DNA from: Peptoniphilaceae bacterium
Lineage (GTDB): Bacteria; Bacillota; Clostridia; Tissierellales; Peptoniphilaceae
Assembly: GCA_029983595.1 (NCBI GenBank)
Contig: JASBZD010000086.1
Coordinates: forward strand, 1-5,157
DNA length: 5,157 nucleotides
Direction: 5' to 3'
Each line of letters opens with the position of its first letter. The stretch's first letter is position 1. Both the position numbers and the translations under genes were made by a program. Below the pieces are notes generated by a model. It had not been told where the DNA came from, ran no database searches, and saw only the letters and a program-made list of their open reading frames with translations. Positions 1 to 5,157 of this stretch are shown in pieces.

Positions 1-219
1 ATGTTTCATTCATTTATTTACCCTGATAAACCTGGTGAAAAGCTAGTCAGCTGTTTTGACGAGATTATCATGTCTGATGGCGTTATAAGTTTTAGAAGTT
101 CTGAAGATACAATTATTAAAAATAATTTAGAAAATTATAAATTTAAATATCCAGAATTAATAAAAGATGTAGACGAGGAATTAGAAGAATATAATCAGAT
201 GGAGGTAAGTTATGAATGA
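1..219 (+). CDS. cas5c: Cas5c (Cas5d), C-terminal part only; gene cut by window start
   Basis: The last 72 residues of what is most likely Cas5c, the type I-C subunit that cuts pre-crRNA within each repeat and then stays on the crRNA 5' handle in Cascade. The assignment rests on position (directly before cas8c and cas7c, the standard I-C order) and on the C-terminal pattern: a Phe/Tyr-rich strand (MFHSFIYPD), then ADxxMSDGVISF-like residues 23-31 (IIMSDGVIS), resembling the family's 'ffrxvMxnGVi' strand, then a charged tail. Full Cas5c is usually about 210-250 aa, so the RAMP core and the catalytic Tyr/Lys/His region are upstream of the window. The ATG at base 1 is probably an internal Met codon and not the true start. 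The stop at 217-219 overlaps the cas8c start by 8 nt. The call is certain as a coding frame and good but indirect as Cas5c. Confidence 0.8.
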   Translation: MFHSFIYPDKPGEKLVSCFDEIIMSDGVISFRSSEDTIIKNNLENYKFKYPELIKDVDEELEEYNQMEVSYE

Positions 220-2170
220 GTTTAGCGCTTTAATTAATTCTTATGATTATGCTCTAAAAAATGACATGGTAGATAGACCAAATGCCTATGGCTCAAGACT
301 TTTACCTCTATATCACACTAGTTTATCATCTAATGGAAAAAACATTTTAACCATAAGATTAAGAAGAGATTCAACTTTATTCAGTGCTGAATTTTTAACT
401 GAAAAGCTAAAAGACAATAAAGATAAATTAAGTAGAAAAAATTCTATTATATTTCCAGTTACAGCTGACTCCATTTCTAGATCTGGAAGTGCCTATAGAC
501 CGCATGCACTTGATGACTCAATTAAAAATATATTTGAAACAGAAGGAGATATACGTGATCTTTATCTTGAGAATTTAGAAACGTGGATAGACCTTGAAAA
601 AGATAAAGATTTAAAAGATTTTTTAAGCATTATCAAAAACTTTTTATTATCAGATGATGTGCTTAGCGTTATTGGTAAAAGTTTATATAACAACAACTTT
701 GTTTCTAGAAGTGGCTTTGATATATTTTTTAGAGAAGAAGATGATGTAAAAAAAATAAATTTAAAAGACGTATTTTTAGAATTTATTATAGTAGATTTTA
801 AAGATGGAAAGGATTATTCCGTAACTGATTATATTAAACTACATCAGTCTTACATAAATTATGCTGATTGTAGTAAGGATATTACAGGAATTTGTAATAT
901 ATCAGGAGAAAGTGATGAGATAATCCTGCGTAAGCATAGAGGAGTAATAGGAAATTCTAAAATTTTTGGGCTTAGTAATACTCAGGAAGTTTATTTTGGG
1001 AGATTTGCCGATAAGACAGGTACTGCTGAAATAGGTAGAAAAAGTTCAGAAAAGATCCTTCTTACACTTAAATATTTAATCGATAACCCTAATAGTAGAG
1101 TTAAGTTATCTGAGAATACGTATCTTTTAACATGGTTTTCTGAAGATATAGAAAATAAAAACAATATTAACATCACTTATTCTGGAATAATTGAGGATGA
1201 TGAAGAAGATGTAGAAGAAGTAAATAAACGAGAAATATCTGATACATTTACAAGAGCAACATCTGAATCATTTAAGCTTGGAAAAATGAACTATGATGAA
1301 AACTCTTCTTTTTATACAATGATAGTTACAAAAGTTAGTGATGGTAGAACTACTATAGATTATTTTAAAGAATTAAGTGTATCAAAGTTAAATGAAAACT
1401 TAAAAAAATGGGAAGAAAACTATAGTTGGTATAATTATGACAAAAACTCCAGAGAATATATTTTAAAAACTCCATCAGTTAATAATATTATTCTAACAGC
1501 ATATGGCGTAGAAAGAAAAGAGAATAACAAGACAAAGCTCGTAGCAGAGCCTAAAAACTTTAAGGGTACTCAGCAACAAAATATAATAATGAGTATATTA
1601 GAAGGTAGAAAAATTCCATCAAATATTACTCAAGCGCTAGAGTTAAATATAAGAAACAGACTAAAGTATAAAGAGACGTGGAGAAATATACTATTCGTAA
1701 GTCAAGCAATATTAAAAAATAAAGAAGGAGGAGGGTTTGTAAGAATGTTGGATGAAAACAATTTTGATAGATCCTATTTGTTTGGAAGATTAATTTCTAT
1801 ATATGAAAATGTTGAGAAAGCAGTCATGGATAAAGAGGACACAAGAGCAACAAATGCAGAAAAATTTTGGAACACCTTTATAAATAAGCCAGCTACTACA
1901 ATAAATATATTGGAATCTAAAACACATGTATACTTTGATAAGCTTAAGACAAACAACTATGGCCTATATGTAAAGTATAAAAAAGCAAAAGATTCAATAT
2001 TAATTTTGTTATCAGATAATCATGGTATAGAATCACCAGAATTTAATAAGCCATTAGATTATAAATTTATATTTGGGTATACAGCACAAAATCAAAAATT
2101 ATTTGAGTCAAGTAAAAAACAAGAAGAATTAGAAAACACCAGCAATATCAATAAAGGAGAACAAAGATGA
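212..2170 (+). CDS. cas8c: Cas8c (Csd1), large subunit of type I-C Cascade
   Basis: A 652-aa large subunit that in type I-C recognises the PAM and helps open target DNA before Cas3 is recruited. Seen in the sequence: an N-terminal segment with a degenerate 'vP...R(T)...' region at about residues 80-105 (IIFPVTADSISRSG); a KHRGVIGNSK segment at 241-250 followed by SEKILLTLKYL from 279, equivalent to the family's 'GVxGaqS...SekaaxxyttALNyLL' block; a strand ending in W308 (family 'tvVfWA'); an acidic linker at 328-336; and a helical C-terminal domain with YLFGRL (522-527), NKPATTI (558-564) and GYTAQNQ (622-628), matching family 'YLLGRLFAvlE', 'tPa..F' and 'GYyhQ'. The last ~20 residues are a hydrophilic tail. 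The start at 212 has GGAGGT at 201-206, 5 nt upstream. It overlaps cas5c by 8 nt and cas7c by 4 nt. The sequence is divergent from well-known Cas8c, but order and motifs make the call safe. Confidence 0.93.
   Translation: MNEFSALINSYDYALKNDMVDRPNAYGSRLLPLYHTSLSSNGKNILTIRLRRDSTLFSAEFLTEKLKDNKDKLSRKNSIIFPVTADSISRSGSAYRPHALDDSIKNIFETEGDIRDLYLENLETWIDLEKDKDLKDFLSIIKNFLLSDDVLSVIGKSLYNNNFVSRSGFDIFFREEDDVKKINLKDVFLEFIIVDFKDGKDYSVTDYIKLHQSYINYADCSKDITGICNISGESDEIILRKHRGVIGNSKIFGLSNTQEVYFGRFADKTGTAEIGRKSSEKILLTLKYLIDNPNSRVKLSENTYLLTWFSEDIENKNNINITYSGIIEDDEEDVEEVNKREISDTFTRATSESFKLGKMNYDENSSFYTMIVTKVSDGRTTIDYFKELSVSKLNENLKKWEENYSWYNYDKNSREYILKTPSVNNIILTAYGVERKENNKTKLVAEPKNFKGTQQQNIIMSILEGRKIPSNITQALELNIRNRLKYKETWRNILFVSQAILKNKEGGGFVRMLDENNFDRSYLFGRLISIYENVEKAVMDKEDTRATNAEKFWNTFINKPATTINILESKTHVYFDKLKTNNYGLYVKYKKAKDSILILLSDNHGIESPEFNKPLDYKFIFGYTAQNQKLFESSKKQEELENTSNINKGEQR
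1725..1735 (+). promoter_or_regulatory. Internal Shine-Dalgarno site within cas8c, for Cas11c
   Basis: The run AAGGAGGAGGG contains two overlapping GGAGG cores (1727-1731 and 1730-1734). The second is 10 nt from an in-frame ATG at 1745. It reads through Gly506-Gly508 of Cas8c, encoded as GGA GGA GGG. It is the strongest Shine-Dalgarno match in the window, at least as good as the site of cas8c itself. Its function is inferred from the known internal translation of the small subunit in type I-C cas8c. Confidence 0.72.
1745..2170 (+). CDS. cas11c: Cas11c small subunit, internal in-frame translation product of cas8c
   Basis: A predicted 141-aa protein starting at Met512 of Cas8c and sharing its stop. 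Type I-C complexes are known to contain a small subunit made by independent translation from inside cas8c. Several copies line the crRNA-Cas7 filament and contact the displaced DNA strand. Sequence support: a strong Shine-Dalgarno run at 1725-1735, an ATG in the cas8c frame, and a product that begins just before the conserved helical domain (YLFGRL at its residues 11-16, NKPATTI at 47-53, GYTAQNQ at 111-117). The composition is charged and helix-like, as expected for Cas11. The size is near the usual 120-140 aa of these products. There is no separate cas11 gene in the window, which fits type I-C. The alternative is that the GGA GGA GGG codons are only a Gly-Gly-Gly linker and the SD match is fortuitous. 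Translation cannot be proven from sequence alone. Confidence 0.72.
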   Translation: MLDENNFDRSYLFGRLISIYENVEKAVMDKEDTRATNAEKFWNTFINKPATTINILESKTHVYFDKLKTNNYGLYVKYKKAKDSILILLSDNHGIESPEFNKPLDYKFIFGYTAQNQKLFESSKKQEELENTSNINKGEQR

Positions 2171-3021
2171 TAGAGAATAAAATCGATTTTTTAGTGACAG
2201 TTGAAGTAAAAATGGCAAACCCTAATGGGGATCCTCTTTCTGGAAATATGCCTAGAGTAGACGCTATGGGATATGGTTTATTATCTGACGTATCGATTAA
2301 AAGAAAAATCAGAAATAGAATGCAGGATATGGGGCATGAAATATTTGTAAAATCTAATGATCATATTGATGATGGATTTAACTCATTAGAAGCCAGATAT
2401 AAAAACGCATTTAACTCTAAAGATTCTGATACACATGTAGAAGAAGAATTTAATAAAAATTGGATAGACGTTAGATCGTTTGGTCAAGTAATAACATTTG
2501 ATAAAAGATCGATTGGTATAAGAGGGCCGGTTTCTGTATCTATAGCTAAATCGCTAGACCCTGTAGAAATAACTACAATGCAAATTACTAGAAGTACTAA
2601 TGGTATGGAGCCAAAAAGTGGATCATCTAAATCTTCTGACACAATGGGAAGCAAACATTTTGTAAACTATGGTGTATATTTAATTCATGGAAGTGTAAAC
2701 TCTTATTATGCTGAAAAAACAGGATTTAACGAGAAAGATCTAGAAGTAATAAAAGAAGCATTAAGAACATTATTTATAAACGACAGTTCTAGCGCTAGAC
2801 CAGAAGGATCAATGGAAGTAAAAGAAATATATTGGTTTACACACTCTAATAAACTTGGAAATGTATCAAGTGCTAAGGTAAAAGACTTACTAGAGTGGGA
2901 TGAGCTAGAGGTAGAAAATACAGACCCATCTTACGAAGATTATAATATAAGACTAGACCAACAAAAATTAAATAGCTATAAAAATAACGGATTAAATCTA
3001 GAAGTAATAGAAGGAATGTAA
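2167..3021 (+). CDS. cas7c: Cas7c (Csd2), crRNA-binding backbone subunit of type I-C Cascade
   Basis: A 284-aa RAMP-fold protein, a normal length for the family. Multiple copies polymerise along the crRNA spacer and form the Cascade backbone, pairing the guide with target DNA. Diagnostic motifs: NPNGDP at 18-23 followed by GNMPRVD (26-32) and SDVSIKRKIRN (40-50), the hallmark start of Csd2/Cas7c; DVRSFGQVITF (101-111); IRGPVSVS (118-125) leading to ITRSTNG (140-146); KHFVNYGVY (163-171); and ARPEGSMEVKE (210-220) followed by HSNKLGN (226-232). The start overlaps the cas8c stop as ATGA, with AGGAG at 2155-2159 placed 7 nt upstream, so a strong site adds to translational coupling. That fits the high copy number of Cas7. 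Nothing looks truncated or substituted. Confidence 0.97.
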   Translation: MIENKIDFLVTVEVKMANPNGDPLSGNMPRVDAMGYGLLSDVSIKRKIRNRMQDMGHEIFVKSNDHIDDGFNSLEARYKNAFNSKDSDTHVEEEFNKNWIDVRSFGQVITFDKRSIGIRGPVSVSIAKSLDPVEITTMQITRSTNGMEPKSGSSKSSDTMGSKHFVNYGVYLIHGSVNSYYAEKTGFNEKDLEVIKEALRTLFINDSSSARPEGSMEVKEIYWFTHSNKLGNVSSAKVKDLLEWDELEVENTDPSYEDYNIRLDQQKLNSYKNNGLNLEVIEGM

Positions 3022-3674
3022 TGTATACTGAAGATGACTATTTAATGTTAAGCGGAATACAACACTTTTATTTTTGTAAAAGACAGTGGGCTTTAATTCA
3101 TATAGAACAAAGCTGGTTAGAAAATAGTCATACAGTTGAAGGTCAAATATTACATGAAAAAACTGATAATCCATTTATAAAAGAATCCAGAAAAGAAATA
3201 TTCTTGTCAAGATCAGTTCCAGTAAGCTCAGCTATTTTGGGCTTATCTGGAATTATAGACACAATTGAATTTAGAAAAGATGAAGAAGGTATAAGAATTC
3301 CAGGAAAAACTGGAATCTGGAAACCCACTATAGTTGAATATAAAAAAGGTAAACAAAAAAAGGATGATAGAGATATAATTCAGCTTGCAGCTCAGACAAT
3401 GTGTCTAGAAGAAAAATTAAATATTAAAATAGAAACATCAGACATGTTTTATTTTAAGACTAGACAACGAAAAACAGTATCTATAGATGAGAGTATTAGA
3501 AAAGAAGTGCTTGAAATGTCTCAAAAAATGCATGAAATGTATAATCAACAATATACTCCAAAAGCAGAATTTTTTAAAAACTGTAAAGAATGTTCATTAT
3601 ACGAACTATGTATGCCGAGAATAACTAAAAAAAGAAAATCGGTAGAAAACTATCTTTATAATATTGAAGAATGA
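3021..3674 (+). CDS. cas4: Cas4, RecB-like Fe-S nuclease for prespacer processing
   Basis: A 217-aa Cas4 that works with Cas1-Cas2 to trim prespacers and select and orient the PAM end during spacer acquisition. All four cysteines expected to hold the 4Fe-4S cluster are present: C19 in FYFCKRQW, and C188, C191 and C197 in the C-terminal CKECSLYELC. The RecB nuclease residues are also there: H45 (ILHEK), D80 (SGIID), the E-x-K pair E106/K108 (IVEYKKGK) and the glutamine motif QLAAQTMCLEE (121-131). The enzyme therefore looks active. The length is normal for the short Cas4 of I-C loci. The start overlaps the cas7c stop by 1 nt (TAATG), with AAGGA at 3011-3015, 5 nt upstream. The 3' end overlaps cas1 by 4 nt. 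Its place between cas7c and cas1 is the standard I-C order. Confidence 0.97.
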   Translation: MYTEDDYLMLSGIQHFYFCKRQWALIHIEQSWLENSHTVEGQILHEKTDNPFIKESRKEIFLSRSVPVSSAILGLSGIIDTIEFRKDEEGIRIPGKTGIWKPTIVEYKKGKQKKDDRDIIQLAAQTMCLEEKLNIKIETSDMFYFKTRQRKTVSIDESIRKEVLEMSQKMHEMYNQQYTPKAEFFKNCKECSLYELCMPRITKKRKSVENYLYNIEE

Positions 3675-4705
3675 AAAAGTTATTAAACACATTATATATC
3701 ACTAAAGAAGACGTATATCTATCAAAAGAAAATGAAAATATCGTAATACAAAAAGAAGGCCAAGTACTAGGAAGGTTTCCATTTCATATAATTGAAAATA
3801 TAGTATGTTTTAATTATGCTGGAGCAAGCCCATCACTAATGAAGTACTGCATGGAAAATAATATCTTAATCTCGTTTCATACCCCAAATGGAAAATACTG
3901 TGGAAGGGTAATTGGAAAAACAAATGGAAACGTGCTATTAAGAAAAGAACAATATAGAATGTCAGATAGTGAAGAATTATCGATTGAGTTTGTTCGAAAT
4001 ATAATATATGCAAAAGCCTACAATTCTAGAAAACTTTTACAAAGATTAGTAAGAGATCATAATAGTACAGTTGATGTATTAAGGGTTAATAGCTCTATAG
4101 ATAAAATAAAAATATATATGGAAGAAATAAAAAACGCTAAATCTAAAGATAGTATAAGAGGATTAGAAGGAAGTATAGCGAGAGAATATTTTAGCTCATT
4201 TGATGAGATGATTTTAAATCAAAGAGAAGATTTTTATTTTTTTCAGCGTTCAAAAAGGCCCCCTACTGATAATGTAAATGCGCTATTATCTTATCTATAC
4301 TCGCTACTGACAAACGAAATGATATCAGCATTAGAAGGAGTAGGAATAGATAGCTATGTAGGATTTTTCCATGTGGATCGTCCAGGAAGAGCTAGTATGG
4401 CTTTAGATATGATGGAAGAACTAAGAGCCTATATGTGTGATAGAGCGGCTTTAACACTAATAAATAATAAAATAATAAATAAAAATGACTTTGAAACAAA
4501 AGAAAACGACGCCGTATTATTAAATAGTAAAGGGAGAGATAAAATATTTGAATATTGGAGAAATAGAAAAAAAGAAACAATAATACATCCATATTTAGAA
4601 GAAAACATAAAAATAGGTTTATTAATGCACGTACAGGCGATGCTGTTAAATAGATATATACGTGGAGATTTAGAAGCGTACCCACCATTTTTAATAAAAG
4701 GATAA
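3671..4705 (+). CDS. cas1: Cas1, type I-C CRISPR integrase
   Basis: A 344-aa Cas1, the metal-dependent integrase that joins new spacers to the leader end of the array as a complex with Cas2. The N-terminal beta domain starts with MKKLLNTLYIT, typical of I-C Cas1 and good support for this start. The C-terminal helical domain has the expected metal ligands: E166 in RGLEGSIAREY, H234 in FFHVDRPGR, and D246 and E249 in the LDMMEELR block. RPPTDNVNALLSYLYSLL (196-213) is the conserved helix of the family. The length is normal and no residue is missing. The start codon overlaps the cas4 stop (ATGA), and no convincing Shine-Dalgarno lies before it: only GAAGA at 3666-3670, touching the ATG. Expression probably depends on coupling to cas4. 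cas2 follows after 3 nt. Confidence 0.98.
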   Translation: MKKLLNTLYITKEDVYLSKENENIVIQKEGQVLGRFPFHIIENIVCFNYAGASPSLMKYCMENNILISFHTPNGKYCGRVIGKTNGNVLLRKEQYRMSDSEELSIEFVRNIIYAKAYNSRKLLQRLVRDHNSTVDVLRVNSSIDKIKIYMEEIKNAKSKDSIRGLEGSIAREYFSSFDEMILNQREDFYFFQRSKRPPTDNVNALLSYLYSLLTNEMISALEGVGIDSYVGFFHVDRPGRASMALDMMEELRAYMCDRAALTLINNKIINKNDFETKENDAVLLNSKGRDKIFEYWRNRKKETIIHPYLEENIKIGLLMHVQAMLLNRYIRGDLEAYPPFLIKG

Positions 4706-4708
4706 ACA

Positions 4709-5002
4709 ATGCTAGTACTAGTAACATACGATGTAGAAACCACCACATCAAGTGGGCGAAGAAGGCTTAGACTTGTAGCTAAAGAATGCGTAAATTATGG
4801 ACAAAGAGTCCAAAACTCAGTATTTGAATGTAGCATAACACCTGCCCAATTAACAGAATTAAAATCAAAACTTAAAAAAATTATAGACGAAGAATTAGAT
4901 AGCATAAGGTTTTATTATTTAGGAAAAAATTGGGAAAGAAGGGTAGAGAGTATGGGAAGGGATAATACGTATAACCCTGACGAAGGAATACTAATAATAT
5001 AG
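4709..5002 (+). CDS. cas2: Cas2, structural partner of Cas1 in spacer integration
   Basis: A 97-aa ferredoxin-fold protein of the usual Cas2 length. It forms the dimer that bridges two Cas1 dimers and sets spacer length. Seen: the N-terminal strand LVLVTYDVET, with D8 at the conserved aspartate; RRRLRLVAKECVNYGQRVQNSVFEC (22-46), the conserved arginine helix followed by the 'G.RvQ.SVFEc' strand; and a C-terminal strand GILII, which in I-C Cas2 packs against the partner subunit. AAAGGA at 4697-4702 sits 6 nt before the ATG, so this gene has its own good ribosome site despite the 3-nt gap after cas1. It is the last cas gene. The TAG stop lies at the edge of the first leader inverted repeat. Confidence 0.97.
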   Translation: MLVLVTYDVETTTSSGRRRLRLVAKECVNYGQRVQNSVFECSITPAQLTELKSKLKKIIDEELDSIRFYYLGKNWERRVESMGRDNTYNPDEGILII

Positions 5003-5039
5003 CGAACCTAAGTCGCACATAAAAACGTAGAGGGTTCGC
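5002..5039 (+). repeat. Inverted repeat at start of leader, 7-bp GC-rich arms
   Basis: The arms GCGAACC (5002-5008) and GGTTCGC (5033-5039) are perfectly complementary, with 24 nt between them that include a central ACATAAAAACG. The left arm begins on the last base of the cas2 stop codon. The arms stand out as GC-rich in an AT-rich leader. From memory, similar GCGAA...TTCGC arms with a CATAAAA-type core follow cas2 in other type I-C loci, which would point to a conserved element. No T-run follows on either strand, so it is not a normal intrinsic terminator. Confidence 0.75.
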
Positions 5040-5125
5040 GTAAAAAATAGTATAAAAAGGTAGATAGATGATCAGTTTTATAAGCATTTCTATTATCTAT
5101 CTTTAAAAAATAGCTAAAAAATGCG
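5003..5125 (+). promoter_or_regulatory. CRISPR leader
   Basis: A noncoding AT-rich stretch of 123 nt between the cas2 stop and the first repeat. Leaders carry the array promoter and the signals that direct Cas1-Cas2 to the first repeat. Position and composition support the call. It holds two inverted repeats, listed separately. The only promoter-like element I can offer is TATTAT at 5091-5096, a one-mismatch -10 box without a recognisable -35, so no promoter is claimed. No small ORF with a ribosome site is evident here. Confidence 0.85.
5062..5102 (+). repeat. Second leader inverted repeat, 11-bp AT-rich arms
   Basis: The arms AGATAGATGAT (5062-5072) and ATTATCTATCT (5092-5102) pair over 11 positions with one G-T wobble, around a 19-nt loop. 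On the + strand only TTT follows the stem. On the - strand the stem is followed by ACCTTTTTAT, which looks more like an intrinsic terminator for antisense transcription coming out of the array. It could also be a protein-binding site. Function is unknown from sequence alone. Confidence 0.65.
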
Positions 5126-5157
5126 GTCGCTCCCCACACGGGAGCGTGGATTGAAAT
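5126..5157 (+). CRISPR. First (leader-proximal) type I-C CRISPR repeat, 32 nt; array continues outside window
   Basis: A 32-nt unit beginning GTCGCTCCCC and ending GTGGATTGAAAT, the standard form of type I-C repeats. It contains a 7-bp stem (CGCTCCC at 5128-5134 with GGGAGCG at 5140-5146) around a 5-nt loop. By analogy with characterised Cas5c enzymes, cleavage should fall after G5146 (repeat position 21), leaving the 11-nt 5' handle TGGATTGAAAT on each crRNA. Only one copy is visible, because the window ends exactly at the repeat end. The array is therefore inferred from repeat form, leader and adjacent cas genes. It is read in the same direction as the cas operon. Confidence 0.92.

Noticed and set aside
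541..557. AGAAGGAGATATAC followed by GTG inside cas8c, looking like a strong ribosome site
   Set aside because: The GTG at 555 is not in the cas8c frame and no credible ORF starts there. It is a chance match in purine-rich coding sequence.
2802..3021. AGAAGGA followed by in-frame ATG (Met216) inside cas7c, a possible internal product
   Set aside because: The site is weaker than the cas8c one, the fragment would cut through the conserved RAMP core, and no internal Cas7c product is known.
4392..4751. Long open frames on the - strand opposite cas1 (119 and 105 aa)
   Set aside because: Both are shadows of cas1 in AT-rich sequence. They are hydrophobic by composition, have no ribosome site or family motif, and overlap each other in different frames.
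5012..5016. GTCGC in the leader matching the first five bases of the repeat, a possible degenerate repeat copy
   Set aside because: The match stops after five bases and the rest does not resemble the repeat, so it is within chance.
4881..5087. 68-aa - strand frame over the cas2 end and leader
   Set aside because: Mostly opposite cas2, AT-rich and with no recognisable motif; its start lies inside the leader hairpin region without a convincing ribosome site.
1..5157. Reassigned genetic code (TGA as Trp), considered because of the low G+C
   Set aside because: TGA ends cas5c, cas8c and cas4 at the expected protein ends, and conserved Trp codons are TGG.
1..5157. A novel or hybrid defence system, mobile element or extra cargo gene
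   Set aside because: Every gene fits the standard type I-C order, with junctions of -8 to +3 nt and no unexplained ORF. The only non-standard coding signal is the internal cas11c, which is a known type of arrangement.

Overview
The window is the 3' part of a type I-C (Dvulg-type) CRISPR-Cas locus, all on the + strand: the end of cas5c, then cas8c, cas7c, cas4, cas1 and cas2, a short AT-rich leader, and the first CRISPR repeat, which ends on the last base of the window. cas3 and most of cas5c should lie to the left and the spacer array to the right. Neither is visible.

The organism is a low-G+C bacterium. Lines counted by hand fall between about 20 and 35 % G+C, arginine is mostly AGA, and several genes have good Shine-Dalgarno sites (AAGGAG/GGAGG), which suggests Bacillota or a similarly AT-rich anaerobe. 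TGA, TAA and TAG are all used as stops and Trp is TGG, so the standard bacterial code applies. The sequence does not allow a species call.

Layout: the cas5c tail ends at 219 and overlaps cas8c (212-2170) by 8 nt. cas7c (2167-3021) overlaps cas8c by 4 nt, cas4 (3021-3674) overlaps cas7c by 1 nt, cas1 (3671-4705) overlaps cas4 by 4 nt, and cas2 (4709-5002) follows after 3 nt. This spacing indicates one translationally coupled operon. Cas5c, Cas8c, Cas7c and a small subunit form the interference complex (Cascade). Cas5c also processes the pre-crRNA. Cas4, Cas1 and Cas2 acquire spacers, and Cas4 helps choose the PAM end. All the adaptation proteins look intact and keep their key residues.

The most notable signal is inside cas8c. 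A strong Shine-Dalgarno run (AAGGAGGAGG, 1725-1734) lies 10 nt before an in-frame ATG at 1745, which would start a 141-aa protein equal to the Cas8c C-terminal domain. This matches the internally translated small subunit Cas11c known from type I-C systems. The leader (5003-5125) holds two inverted repeats, 5002-5039 and 5062-5102, that deserve a look. I found no gene outside the known I-C set, so this is a well-formed, somewhat divergent type I-C system and not a new system type.
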